Source: Bacillus niameyensis
Lineage (GTDB): Bacteria; Bacillota; Bacilli; Bacillales; Bacillaceae_C
Direction of reading: 5' to 3'
Length of the DNA stretch: 64,000 bases
Assembly: GCF_001375535.1 (NCBI RefSeq)
Contig: NZ_LN831197.1
Coordinates: 3,571,619-3,635,618 of the forward strand
The notes under the pieces are model-generated. The model saw nothing but the letters and a program-made list of their open reading frames with translations. It had not been told where the DNA came from and made no database searches. Positions 54,701 through 64,000 of the stretch are shown here, piece by piece; within the stretch, counting starts at the first letter, position 1; the number at the start of each line of letters is the position of its first letter. The translations under genes and the position numbers were made by a program.

Positions 54701-57700
54701 CCACCTTTTTTTCCTTGAACGGGACATGATGAGTGTTGTCATGTCCCGTTCGCCAGCTTTTTTCCCTTGAATGGGACATGATGAGTGTAGTCATGTCCCG
54801 ATCGCCACCTTTTTTTCCTTGAATGGGACGTGATAAGTGTTATCAAAGCCCATTCGCCAGCTTTTTTCCCTTGAATGGGACATGATGAGTGTTATCAAAG
54901 CCCGATCGCCATCTTTTTTGGCTTGAAGGGGACATGATGAGTGTTATCAAAGCCCGATCGCCATCTTTTTTTCCTTGAATGGGACGTGATAAGTGTTATC
55001 AAAGCCCGATCGCCATCTTTTTTTCCTTGAATGGGACGTGATAAGTGTTATCAAAGCCCGATCGCCATCTTTTTTGGCTTGAAGGGGACATGATGAGTGT
55101 TATCAAAGCCCGATCGCCATCTTTTTTTCCTTGAATGGGACGTGATAAGTGTTATCAAAGCCCATTCGCCATCTTTTTTCCCTTGAATGGGACGTGATGA
55201 GCGTTATCAAAGCCCGATCGCCATCTTTTTATCCTTGAATGGGACATGATAAGTGTTATCAAAGCCCGATCGCCATCTTATTTCCCTTGAATGGGACGTG
55301 ATGAATGTTGTCATGTCCCGTACGCCACCTTTTTTTCCTTGAACGGGACATGATGAGTGTTGTCATGTCCCGTTCGCCAGCTTTTTTCCCTTGAATGGGA
55401 CATGATGAGTGTAGTCATGTCCCGATCGCCACCTTTTTTTCCTTGAATGGGACGTGATAAGTGTTATCAAAGCCCATTCGCCAGCTTTTTTCCCTTGAAT
55501 GGGACATGATGAGTGTTATCAAAGCCCGATCGCCATCTTTTTTGGCTTGAAGGGGACATGATGAGTGTTATCAAAGCCCGATCGCCATCTTTTTTTCCTT
55601 GAATGGGACGTGATAAGTGTTATCAAAGCCCGATCGCCATCTTTTTTTCCTTGAATGGGACGTGATAAGTGTTATCAAAGCCCGATCGCCATCTTTTTTG
55701 GCTTGAAGGGGACATGATGAGTGTTATCAAAGCCCGATCGCCATCTTTTTTTCCTTGAATGGGACGTGATAAGTGTTATCAAAGCCCATTCGCCATCTTT
55801 TTTCCCTTGAATGGGACGTGATGAGCGTTATCAAAGCCCGATCGCCATCTTTTTATCCTTGAATGGGACATGATAAGTGTTATCAAAGCCCGATCGCCAT
55901 CTTATTTCCCTTGAATGGGACGTGATGAATGTTGTCATGTCCCGTACGCCACCTTTTTTTCCTTGAACGGGACATGATGAGTGTTGTCATGTCCCGTTCG
56001 CCAGCTTTTTTCCCTTGAATGGGACATGATGAGTGTAGTCATGTCCCGATCGCCACCTTTTTTTCCTTGAATGGGACGTGATAAGTGTTATCAAAGCCCA
56101 TTCGCCAGCTTTTTTCCCTTGAATGGGACATGATGAGTGTTATCAAAGCCCGATCGCCATCTTTTTTGGCTTGAAGGGGACATGATGAGTGTTATCAAAG
56201 CCCGATCGCCATCTTTTTTTCCTTGAATGGGACGTGATAAGTGTTATCAAAGCCCGATCGCCATCTTTTTTTCCTTGAATGGGACGTGATAAGTGTTATC
56301 AAAGCCCGATCGCCATCTTTTTTGGCTTGAAGGGGACATGATGAGTGTTATCAAAGCCCGATCGCCATCTTTTTTTCCTTGAATGGGACGTGATAAGTGT
56401 TATCAAAGCCCATTCGCCATCTTTTTTCCCTTGAATGGGACGTGATGAGCGTTATCAAAGCCCGATCGCCATCTTTTTATCCTTGAATGGGACATGATAA
56501 GTGTTATCAAAGCCCGATCGCCATCTTATTTCCCTTGAATGGGACGTGATGAATGTTGTCATGTCCCGTACGCCACCTTTTTTTCCTTGAACGGGACATG
56601 ATGAGTGTTGTCATGTCCCGTTCGCCAGCTTTTTTCCCTTGAATGGGACATGATGAGTGTAGTCATGTCCCGATCGCCACCTTTTTTTCCTTGAATGGGA
56701 CGTGATAAGTGTTATCAAAGCCCATTCGCCAGCTTTTTTCCCTTGAATGGGACATGATGAGTGTTATCAAAGCCCGATCGCCATCTTTTTTGGCTTGAAG
56801 GGGACATGATGAGTGTTATCAAAGCCCGATCGCCATCTTTTTTTCCTTGAATGGGACGTGATAAGTGTTATCAAAGCCCGATCGCCATCTTTTTTTCCTT
56901 GAATGGGACGTGATAAGTGTTATCAAAGCCCGATCGCCATCTTTTTTGGCTTGAAGGGGACATGATGAGTGTTATCAAAGCCCGATCGCCATCTTTTTTT
57001 CCTTGAATGGGACGTGATAAGTGTTATCAAAGCCCATTCGCCATCTTTTTTCCCTTGAATGGGACGTGATGAGCGTTATCAAAGCCCGATCGCCATCTTT
57101 TTATCCTTGAATGGGACATGATAAGTGTTATCAAAGCCCGATCGCCATCTTATTTCCCTTGAATGGGACGTGATGAATGTTGTCATGTCCCGTACGCCAC
57201 CTTTTTTTCCTTGAACGGGACATGATGAGTGTTGTCATGTCCCGTTCGCCAGCTTTTTTCCCTTGAATGGGACATGATGAGTGTAGTCATGTCCCGATCG
57301 CCACCTTTTTTTCCTTGAATGGGACGTGATAAGTGTTATCAAAGCCCATTCGCCAGCTTTTTTCCCTTGAATGGGACATGATGAGTGTTATCAAAGCCCG
57401 ATCGCCATCTTTTTTGGCTTGAAGGGGACATGATGAGTGTTATCAAAGCCCGATCGCCATCTTTTTTTCCTTGAATGGGACGTGATAAGTGTTATCAAAG
57501 CCCGATCGCCATCTTTTTTTCCTTGAATGGGACGTGATAAGTGTTATCAAAGCCCGATCGCCATCTTTTTTGGCTTGAAGGGGACATGATGAGTGTTATC
57601 AAAGCCCGATCGCCATCTTTTTTTCCTTGAATGGGACGTGATAAGTGTTATCAAAGCCCATTCGCCATCTTTTTTCCCTTGAATGGGACGTGATGAGCGT

Positions 57701-57955
57701 TATCAAAGCCCGATCGCCATCTTTTTATCCTTGAATGGGACATGGTAAGTGTTATCAAAGCCCGATCGCCATCTTTTTTCCCTTGAATGGGACGTGATGA
57801 GCGTTATCAAAGCCCGATCGCCACCTTTTTTTCCTTGAATGGGACATGATGAGTGTTATCAAAGCCCGATCGCCACCTTTTTTGCCTTGAATGGGACGTG
57901 ATGAGTGTTATCAAAGCCCATTCGCCATCTTTTTATCCACGAATGAGACATGAAA
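51774..57955 (+). repeat. 6.1-kb satellite-like array of 52-bp monomers with 624-bp higher-order repeat
   Basis: Monomers of exactly 52 bp run head to tail; 118 full ones fill 51809-57944, with partial units outside. Each has GGGAC[A/G]TGAT, a variable centre, CCC, a NNCGCC box (CGATCGCC, CGTACGCC, GTTCGCC or CATTCGCC) and a T tract of 5-7 bases before CCTTGAAT. Monomers of two kinds alternate in blocks: full TCATGTCCC arms (complete hairpin with GGGACATGA) or TATCAAAGCCC. From 52173 a block of 12 monomers recurs at 52797, 53421 and so on, every 624 bases, nine times. No open frame spans it; 52 is not a multiple of three. It lies between the divergent PhnA-like and isomerase genes. Confidence 0.95.
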
Positions 57956-58035
57956 AAAGGTGGCAAAGACATAAATGGATTGATTCTTTTATAAAATTCA
58001 ATGAAAGGGATGAAATAAGAAGGGGTGAGGGCTCT

Positions 58036-58803
58036 GTGAAATTTGGCTGTTGCGCTGCGATCGAATACAGTGAACATGTTCGTCAAGCAGGATTTGACTT
58101 CATGGAATGTACAGTCGTTTCTTTAGTTCCTGAAAAGGGGAAGTATGAATTTGCGGAGATTTTTCGAAAGTATAAAGCAAGTCCTTTACCTGTTGAAGCT
58201 TGTAATGTGCTTCTACCGGGAGATATGAGGATCGTTGGAGAACAGATAAATGAAGACCGAATAAAATCTTATTTAGAATGTGCATTGAACCGAGTTCATC
58301 AAATTGGAGCTCAAGTCGTAGTATTTGGAAGTGGTAAAGCTCGCTCCGTTCCCACTGGTTTTTCGCGTGAAAAAGGAGAGGAGCAAATCTTACAATTCCT
58401 TGAAACTGCAGCCAATTATGCTCAGCCATTAGGTATTACGATTGTCATTGAGCCATTAAACAAAAAAGAATCAAATCTTATTAATACAGTGGAAGAAGCG
58501 CAAATGTATGCTGAAAAAGTGAATCGTCCTTCTATTCAAGTGCTTGCGGATTTTTATCATATGATGGAAGAAAATGAACCATTAAATCATTTGATTACCG
58601 CTAAAAAATACCTTCATCATATTCACGTAGCGGATACAGGCCGGACAGCACCTGGACAAGGTTCCTATCCATATGCGGATTTTATCAGGACTTTAAAAGC
58701 AGCCAATTATAATGAGCGAGTATCGATTGAGTGTGGATGGGGGCATTTTGAAGATGAAATTGTCAATGCCCGCGAATTTTTGCGCCGCCAATTTGGAGAA
58801 TAG
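58036..58803 (+). CDS. sugar phosphate isomerase/epimerase (AP endonuclease 2-type TIM barrel)
   Basis: The GTG at 58036 follows AGGGGTGAGG and gives 255 residues: MKFGCCAAIEYSEHVRQAGF at the start, VVFGSGKARSVPTGFSREKG, ITIVIEPLNKKESNL (metal Glu), IQVLADFYHMMEEN (Asp), HHIHVADTGRTAPGQGSYPY (His), VSIECGWG (Glu). This is a xylose isomerase-like barrel for sugar isomerisation. The frame remains open upstream to 57853, inside the satellite array; that extension has the wrong composition and is rejected. No promoter could be seen within the array or the 80 bases after it. Confidence 0.85.
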   Translation: MKFGCCAAIEYSEHVRQAGFDFMECTVVSLVPEKGKYEFAEIFRKYKASPLPVEACNVLLPGDMRIVGEQINEDRIKSYLECALNRVHQIGAQVVVFGSGKARSVPTGFSREKGEEQILQFLETAANYAQPLGITIVIEPLNKKESNLINTVEEAQMYAEKVNRPSIQVLADFYHMMEENEPLNHLITAKKYLHHIHVADTGRTAPGQGSYPYADFIRTLKAANYNERVSIECGWGHFEDEIVNAREFLRRQFGE

Positions 58804-58865
58804 TCTGTAGTGCCAGGGGCAGATACTACCTGGCACTACACTAGTCTCATTTAAAATGTGGACAA

Positions 58866-58973
58866 TTTGTGATATATATCACAAATTTATTGATTTTAAA
58901 AACAACCGCGTTTATACTTAGTTCATGAAGTTGAATGTGATCTAATTCACATATTAATGTGTAACTCTTCACA
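58866..58973 (+). promoter_or_regulatory. promoter with three FNR/Rex-type palindromes before the NADH oxidase gene
   Basis: TTGATT (58890-58895) and TATACT (58913-58918) with a 17-base spacer form a good SigA promoter. Three TGTGA-N6-TCACA boxes surround it: TTGTGATATATATCACAA at 58867-58884 upstream, TGTGATCTAATTCACA at 58936-58951 and TGTGTAACTCTTCACA at 58958-58973 downstream. The pattern fits Fnr (CRP/FNR family) or the redox repressor Rex, whose site is very similar. Downstream boxes suggest repression. Confidence 0.75.
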
Positions 58974-59001
58974 AATCCAAACATCGAAGGAGTCTTTACT
59001 C

Positions 59002-60333
59002 ATGAAAGTTATCGTAATTGGTTGTACACATGCAGGAACTGCTGCTGTTAAAAATATAGCTACTTTATATAAAGATGCATCTATTACTGTTTATGAAAAA
59101 AATGATAACGTCTCGTTTTTATCTTGCGGGATCGCCTTATATGTTGGCGGTGTTGCGAAGGATGCAAATAAAATGTTCTATTCTTCGCCAGAAGAGCTTA
59201 AGGCACTTGGCGTTAAGATGAATATGAAACATGAAGTTTTGGAGGTAGATTCTGAACAGAAAAAAATAATAGCTAAAGACCTCGTGACAGGTGAAGTAAA
59301 AGTAGATCATTATGATAAATTGGTCATGTCTACAGGATCTTGGCCAGTAATACCGCCAATCGATGGAATTAATCTAGAAAATATCTTGCTATGTAAGAAC
59401 TTCCACCAAGCGAATATCATTATCGAAAAGGCAAAGGGAGCCAAAAATATTACGGTGATTGGCGCTGGATATATCGGTGTAGAACTAGTAGAAGCATTTC
59501 AACTAGATGGGAAAAATGTAACTTTAATCGATGGGGAAGAGCGAATTTTAAATAAGTATCTTGATCAAGAGTTTACGGATATAGTAGAAGCGGAATTTAC
59601 GAGACGCCATATTGAACTTGCCCTTAGCCAAACAGTTACGAAGTTTGAAGGGGAAAACGGGAAGGTTGCAAAAGTCATCACAACAAAAGAGGAAATCGCA
59701 ACTGATCTTGTTATCCTTTGTGTTGGGTTCAAGCCAAATACCGGATTATTAAAAGGCAAAGTAGAGATGTTGGACAATGGTGCGATTGTCGTCGACGAAT
59801 TTTTACAAACGAGTGATCCAAATATTTATGCTGCGGGAGATAGCTGTGCTGTTTACTACAATCCGCTCGGTAAACATATGTATATTCCGTTAGCGACAAA
59901 CGCTGTTAGAATGGGAACAATTGTCGGTCATAATATAATGGAACCGAAAGTGAAATATTTAGGTACGCAAGGGACATCAGGACTGCATATTTATGATTTA
60001 AATATGGCTTCTACTGGTTTGACTGAACTAACGGCGAAGCAAGCAGGAATTGCTTATCAAACTGTTGACGTCATTGAAAACAACCGTCCAGAATTCATGC
60101 CAACTTACGAAGAGGTTAAGCTAAAACTGGTCTATGAAGAAGCGAGCAGAAAAATACTTGGAGCACAGATCATTTCGAAAGCGGATATGACACAAACGAT
60201 CAATACTCTATCCGTATGTATTCAAAAAGAAGTGACAATCGACGAATTAGGCTTTATCGACTTCTTTTTCCAACCGCATTTCAACAAACCATGGAATATT
60301 TTAAACCAAGCAGGACTGTCTGCATTAGTGTAA
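59002..60333 (+). CDS. nox: FAD-dependent NADH oxidase / CoA-disulfide reductase family
   Basis: This 443-residue flavoprotein belongs to the NADH oxidase/CoA-disulfide reductase group. The FAD dinucleotide fold is MKVIVIGCTHAGTAAVKNI, the single redox Cys lies in VSFLSCGIALYVGG (Cys near residue 42), the NAD site is ITVIGAGYIGVELVEAFQ, and the FAD-binding NIYAAGDSC follows. The C-terminal dimerisation domain is present. Water-forming Nox reduces O2 with NADH; CoA-disulfide reductase cannot be excluded. A promoter with redox-type operators supports a role in NAD+ balance. The ATG follows GAAGGAG. Confidence 0.88.
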   Translation: MKVIVIGCTHAGTAAVKNIATLYKDASITVYEKNDNVSFLSCGIALYVGGVAKDANKMFYSSPEELKALGVKMNMKHEVLEVDSEQKKIIAKDLVTGEVKVDHYDKLVMSTGSWPVIPPIDGINLENILLCKNFHQANIIIEKAKGAKNITVIGAGYIGVELVEAFQLDGKNVTLIDGEERILNKYLDQEFTDIVEAEFTRRHIELALSQTVTKFEGENGKVAKVITTKEEIATDLVILCVGFKPNTGLLKGKVEMLDNGAIVVDEFLQTSDPNIYAAGDSCAVYYNPLGKHMYIPLATNAVRMGTIVGHNIMEPKVKYLGTQGTSGLHIYDLNMASTGLTELTAKQAGIAYQTVDVIENNRPEFMPTYEEVKLKLVYEEASRKILGAQIISKADMTQTINTLSVCIQKEVTIDELGFIDFFFQPHFNKPWNILNQAGLSALV

Positions 60334-60353
60334 GTTCTACACTTACAAATACT

Positions 60354-60390
60354 AAATCTCTCCAAATTTAACTTGGAGAGATTTATTTTC
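60354..60390. terminator. bidirectional terminator between convergent genes
   Basis: AAATCTCTCC pairs perfectly with GGAGAGATTT across AAATTTAACTT, with TTATTTTC on the plus side. It separates the NADH oxidase and chemoreceptor genes. Confidence 0.85.
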
Positions 60391-60394
60391 ATAC

Positions 60395-62404
60395 TTACGA
60401 TTCATCTTGTGAATGCTGTTTATCGCTTAACTTAAACTGCCCAACTAATTCTTGTAGCTCTTCCGCTATTACGGTTAGGGAAGTAGCAGAGTGTGAGATT
60501 TCCTCCATCGATGCCAACTGTTCCTCTGTAGAGGCAGATACATTTTGCGTTTCACTTGATATGATTACTCCAATAGATGCAACTTCTTTAAAAGTTTGTA
60601 CAAAATGATCCGTACTAGAAGAAATAGCCTCAATCTCAGAGGTAACCCGTTTAATCTGTTCTGTTATTGTATCTACATACCCTGTGATCGTCATAAAGGA
60701 TTCACCTGCATGATTCGCAATAACAATTCCTTTGTCTACTTCATTTGTTGCTGTTTCCATAGATTTTACTGTATTGCCGGTAACGGAATGGATTTTTTCG
60801 ATTAATTCTTTGATTTGCACGGCTGAATGAGAAGATTCTTCTGCAAGTTTTCGGACTTCATCCGCCACAACAGCAAATCCTTTTCCATGCTCTCCTGCTC
60901 TTGCGGCTTCAATTGCAGCATTTAATGCGAGCAAGTTAGTCTGATCAGATATATCGGTAATCACATCAACGATATTACTAATCTGGTTTGATAAGTGACC
61001 TAATCCTTCGATGTTATTAGCTAATTCATGAGTGTTTTCCTTAATATATTTCATCTGGTTAACAGTTGTTTCTAACGCTTTGTTTCCTTCGGTTACAGCG
61101 CTCATAGTATTTGTTGCAGTTGTAGAGACTTCATTTGAGCTTGTCACAATTTGATAAACGGATTCTGCCATTTCTAATGTCATTTTTTCGCTATTTTCAA
61201 TACTGTCAGATTGGTGTCCGCTTTTTATCGCAACTTCTTGAATCGAAGTGGAAATTTGTTCTGTTGCTAAAGTATTCTGCTCCGTACTAGCACTAAGTTG
61301 TTCGGAGGCTGATGCCAAGCTATTAGATTCAATATGAACTCGCGAAATAACATCATTTAAATTTTCTCTCATTTGATTAAATGCTTTCGCAAGCACACCG
61401 AGCTCATCATTTGTGTTCAAATCTACACCAACACTCAGATCCTTTTGACTAATTCTTTCACTTGCTTCCACCAATAGCTTGATCGGTTTAGAGATTGAAC
61501 GAACGAGCAATAGGACGATTATTCCGCCTAGTATGATCGCTATAACAATAATGCCAATTGTAAAATTCATAATAGGTGCAACAGTTTTATCCACTTCCGT
61601 TTGGTACATTGTTCCAACGATCTTCCAACCTGTCAGATCATTCGTAGTGAAAGCCAATCTTTTCTGATCGCCTTCAACCGTATAATTAAATTTCCCAGAT
61701 TCAGAGGTGTATAGTTTTTTTATGAAATTCTCTACTGCCTCACTTCCAGCTTCATTGGTAGGGTGACTAATGTAACGCTTAGTTCCGTCTAATAGAAACA
61801 AATAGCCTTCCTCACCAATGTTTACAGAATTTATAATATCTGTAAGACTTTCGAGTTTAAGATTGATGGCAACAACCCCTTTGCTATCAGCGGTTGCTTT
61901 TGCTAATGTCACAACTACTTCATTAGAAGAACTTGATACGTACGGCTCCGTAATAATGACTTTCGTATTATTTTCCATTGCCTCTTTGTACCAAGGACGT
62001 TCCCGAGGGTCGTAGTCTGGTGGGTTTTTAAACGATGTTGGTGAATTCATGAAAGTACCTGTTTCCGTACCTACATATGTTTGTTCGACAACATCAGACT
62101 TAGCACTTTGAATGGTGTCAAGGATGCGCCGTGTCTGTGGTTCATTATCATTACGAATATGACCCGCAACGATGGCGGTTGATAAGTAATCAACATTTTC
62201 CATTTGTGCTTTAATAAATTGATTCACAGTTTGATTGACAATATCGACGTTTTTTTGAGCTGTTTCCATCATATTTTCGTCGATCGTAGATTTTGAATTA
62301 AAATATGATCCGAAACCGATAGATATACTAGGAATTAATAAAATGATTAGAGAAGCTATTATTAATTTGCTTTTTAGGCTTATCGAGAGTTTCTTTTTCT
62401 TCAA
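60395..62404 (-). CDS. methyl-accepting chemotaxis protein with dCache-type sensor
   Basis: A TTG at 62404 lies 7 bases after GGAGGC and gives about 669 residues; 52 open codons further up have no site. One transmembrane helix ([20 protein letters not shown]) is followed by an extracytoplasmic dCache-like domain (about 35-280; [32 protein letters not shown]). A second helix, HAMP ([18 protein letters not shown]) and the signalling tip [20 protein letters not shown] follow. It probably senses small molecules outside the cell. Ligand unknown. Confidence 0.92.
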   Translation of the reverse strand: MKKKKLSISLKSKLIIASLIILLIPSISIGFGSYFNSKSTIDENMMETAQKNVDIVNQTVNQFIKAQMENVDYLSTAIVAGHIRNDNEPQTRRILDTIQSAKSDVVEQTYVGTETGTFMNSPTSFKNPPDYDPRERPWYKEAMENNTKVIITEPYVSSSSNEVVVTLAKATADSKGVVAINLKLESLTDIINSVNIGEEGYLFLLDGTKRYISHPTNEAGSEAVENFIKKLYTSESGKFNYTVEGDQKRLAFTTNDLTGWKIVGTMYQTEVDKTVAPIMNFTIGIIVIAIILGGIIVLLLVRSISKPIKLLVEASERISQKDLSVGVDLNTNDELGVLAKAFNQMRENLNDVISRVHIESNSLASASEQLSASTEQNTLATEQISTSIQEVAIKSGHQSDSIENSEKMTLEMAESVYQIVTSSNEVSTTATNTMSAVTEGNKALETTVNQMKYIKENTHELANNIEGLGHLSNQISNIVDVITDISDQTNLLALNAAIEAARAGEHGKGFAVVADEVRKLAEESSHSAVQIKELIEKIHSVTGNTVKSMETATNEVDKGIVIANHAGESFMTITGYVDTITEQIKRVTSEIEAISSSTDHFVQTFKEVASIGVIISSETQNVSASTEEQLASMEEISHSATSLTVIAEELQELVGQFKLSDKQHSQDES

Positions 62405-62556
62405 CTTTTTTGCCTCCAAATTGAGATATATGACATACATTTGTTTATATCGACTAAAGTCCCGTATCCTTAATATAGAAGTGAAAATCCAGTTTATTTG
62501 TGTTATTGGAAATTTGCCGACATCGGTAGGGGCGATTCGTGAAATTCCTTTAAACC

Positions 62557-62606
62557 GCAAAAATTAGCCTGTATGAATATGGTTCTAGACCGAATTCATA
62601 CAGGCT
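62557..62606 (-). terminator. terminator of the third solute-binding protein gene
   Basis: On the minus strand AGCCTGTATGAAT pairs with ATTCATACAGGCT (13 bp) with a loop of about 15 bases and is followed by AATTTTTGC. Confidence 0.85.
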
Positions 62607-62627
62607 ATATGGGCTCATTTCCCTTTA

Positions 62628-63947
62628 TTATTGCTGAGCTTTGGCATCTTTAATTTTTGTTTCCGATTCCTCGGTGACTACGCGTAAAAATTCGCTTGCA
62701 TCCATTCCAGATTCATAAAACTTTTGCATATCGATCGAGACATATTTGTCCCACATACTAATTCTTTCGGGTGGTGGAGCGGTATTGTTTTTGAATATGG
62801 CAGGGATATTTTTTCCTTGGGCACTTTCATAGTCTGCATAAAATTCATCTTGTAAATCTTGGCTATTCGTAACGATCCCAATTCCGTTGCGCGACATCCA
62901 TTTCTGATATTCATCGGAAGAAAAATACTCAAAGATTTTGACGACATCATTTGGATGTTCCGTATTAGGATTTAAGGTTAATGTGTGTAAGAAACCTCTT
63001 GGTCCTACACCTGGGCGATCAGACCATGTAGGAATAGTTGCAATATCGTAGTTAAGATCGTCATCTTTCCTCCAGTTGATAGCCTGTGCATTCGTTACAA
63101 CCATAGCTGTTGTCCGCTGCAGGAAGCGTTCATCAGTAAAAACATTTCCTTCGTAATTACTTGGGAGACTATCAAAATAGCTCTTATACATATTCATAAA
63201 ATCGGAAAATTCCTTTTGGTTAACAACTTTGACTTCTCCAGTCTCAGGGTCCGTTGCGTTGACCGAAAGCTGTGATAACATAACCTCTTCACCAAAGTCC
63301 AGACCCCTGTATTGTATACCATCGCGTTCTTGGGTCAGTTCGCGGGACAAGTCGATTAATTGATCCCAAGTCATGTCATCTGATGGATAGTCAACACCAA
63401 ACAGATCAAATAAATCTTTATTATACATGATGACATAGTACGTATCTTCATATGGCCAGGATAAAAGTCGTCCTTCTTTATCTCTCGCTCTAATTGTATC
63501 TAGTAATGCTTGGTTTAAATGACTTGTATCGATACCGTTCAATTCGAGCAAATCAGTTAAATCTTGATCGACTTGAAAATATTCTATATCCTCCTGGGAT
63601 AATGTAAAAAAGAAATCGGGGTTCGTTCCACTACTAAACATTTCTTCTAACGCTTGCCTATCAAAGTTATTAACATGGACATGTTCTAATGTTATATGAG
63701 GAAACTTTGATTCAACCGGCTCTTTGAACCGATCGTTAAACATATTTTCATCCCAAAGGGTGCCTACTGATAAAGTGATTGGGTCGTTTTTTTCTTCGGT
63801 TCCCTCTGAGTTTTTCGGCGTTTGTTCCTTATCCGTTGATTGTGGTGTGCTGTTAGTATCTGTCTCCTCATTCGAACAGGCGATGAGCAACATTGTTGTC
63901 AAAGTGATAAATCCACAGATTAAAAGTAACCTTTTGAGCACTTTCAT
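62628..63947 (-). CDS. ABC-type extracellular sugar-binding lipoprotein
   Basis: This 439-residue lipoprotein has signal peptide and lipobox LIAC (MKVLKRLLLICGFITLTTML..., Cys near residue 24). The mature part is a cluster B sugar-binding fold: ITLSVGTLWDENMFNDRFKE, FPHITLEHVHVNNFDRQALE, SWPYEDTYYVIMYNKDLFDL, MTWDQLIDLSRELT, NPNTEHPNDVVKIFEYFSSD. It is not closely related to the other two. No permease is seen in the window, but any upstream operon genes would lie beyond 64000. AAGGAAT-type spacing precedes the ATG. Confidence 0.88.
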   Translation of the reverse strand: MKVLKRLLLICGFITLTTMLLIACSNEETDTNSTPQSTDKEQTPKNSEGTEEKNDPITLSVGTLWDENMFNDRFKEPVESKFPHITLEHVHVNNFDRQALEEMFSSGTNPDFFFTLSQEDIEYFQVDQDLTDLLELNGIDTSHLNQALLDTIRARDKEGRLLSWPYEDTYYVIMYNKDLFDLFGVDYPSDDMTWDQLIDLSRELTQERDGIQYRGLDFGEEVMLSQLSVNATDPETGEVKVVNQKEFSDFMNMYKSYFDSLPSNYEGNVFTDERFLQRTTAMVVTNAQAINWRKDDDLNYDIATIPTWSDRPGVGPRGFLHTLTLNPNTEHPNDVVKIFEYFSSDEYQKWMSRNGIGIVTNSQDLQDEFYADYESAQGKNIPAIFKNNTAPPPERISMWDKYVSIDMQKFYESGMDASEFLRVVTEESETKIKDAKAQQ

Positions 63948-64000
63948 TCCTTTTCCCCCTTATTTTTTATTCCAACAGAAGGCTCTCACTACAAGGAAGG

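Noticed and set aside
51774-57955. CRISPR array
   Set aside because: All of the 52-bp period is repeated; there are no unique spacers, and neighbouring units differ by point changes only. No cas gene is near.
51774-57955. Tandem terminators
   Set aside because: Stem and T tract occur in each unit, but the T tract lies about 10 bases after the stem and most units have mismatched arms. No gene runs into the array from the left on this strand.
57853-58035. Longer start of the isomerase gene inside the satellite array
   Set aside because: The extra 61 codons are repeat sequence with no family match, and GTG 58036 has a good ribosome-binding site.

Overview
The window looks like chromosomal DNA of a low-GC, spore-forming Bacillaceae-type Firmicute. 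Evidence: Shine-Dalgarno sites of the AAGGAGG type before most genes, a Spo0E-like sporulation phosphatase, SigB-type stress promoters and GsiB-, YflT- and Lmo0937-like stress proteins, lipobox lipoproteins, and Gram-positive style regulators (BlaI/BlaR1 type, MocR). No rRNA or tRNA gene was seen.

Layout. 1-1.5 kb: an IS3-family (IS150-group) element with a clear -1 frameshift site. 1.7-7.5 kb: a broken small gene, a secreted DUF4855 protein, a frameshifted HTH remnant, a BlaI/BlaR1-like pair with two operators, a SinR-like repressor and a Spo0E-like protein. 7.6-8.4 kb: an orphan ParB-like protein. 9-15.8 kb: a mannose-family PTS operon (IIB, NanE-like epimerase, IIC, IID, IIA, SDR dehydrogenase, amidohydrolase/deacetylase, DgaE-like PLP lyase) that probably imports and degrades an amino sugar or amino-sugar acid; a cre-like site precedes it. 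16.3-22.4 kb: MocR regulator, MFS exporter, an orphan lipoprotein solute-binding protein and a TIM-barrel sugar isomerase. 22.5-31.5 kb: a lipoprotein, a SIR2-like protein, fhs, a membrane-anchored Mrr-like nuclease, then a soluble Hanks-type kinase coupled to an unrecognised TIM-barrel-like protein and facing a winged-helix/PD-(D/E)XK-like protein. This last stretch is the best candidate for an undescribed defence-type system. 32-48 kb: a second orphan solute-binding protein, a Cys-type sulfatase, DUF454 protein, chemoreceptor, SGNH hydrolase, SWIM zinc-finger protein, SelO, a glycerophosphodiesterase and a large secreted beta-propeller/FIVAR protein; with the DUF4855 protein these suggest use of complex, perhaps sulfated, glycans. 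49.7-51.6 kb: a general-stress cluster. 58-64 kb: sugar isomerase, NADH oxidase-like flavoprotein behind a redox-type promoter, chemoreceptor, third solute-binding protein.

The most striking non-coding feature is a 6.1-kb satellite-like array (about 51774-57955). It has 118 complete 52-bp monomers, organised inside into nine copies of a 12-monomer, 624-bp higher-order repeat that appear identical. Three other dispersed repeat families share the window: about 21-bp unit arrays at four loci, 102-bp unit arrays at two loci plus a single hairpin, and a mobile-looking cassette with a small basic ORF in three copies. All arrays of a given family lie in the same orientation.

Function assignments come from reading motifs and family resemblance only; no database search was possible. 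Where a start codon differs from the longest open frame, it was chosen from the ribosome-binding site.
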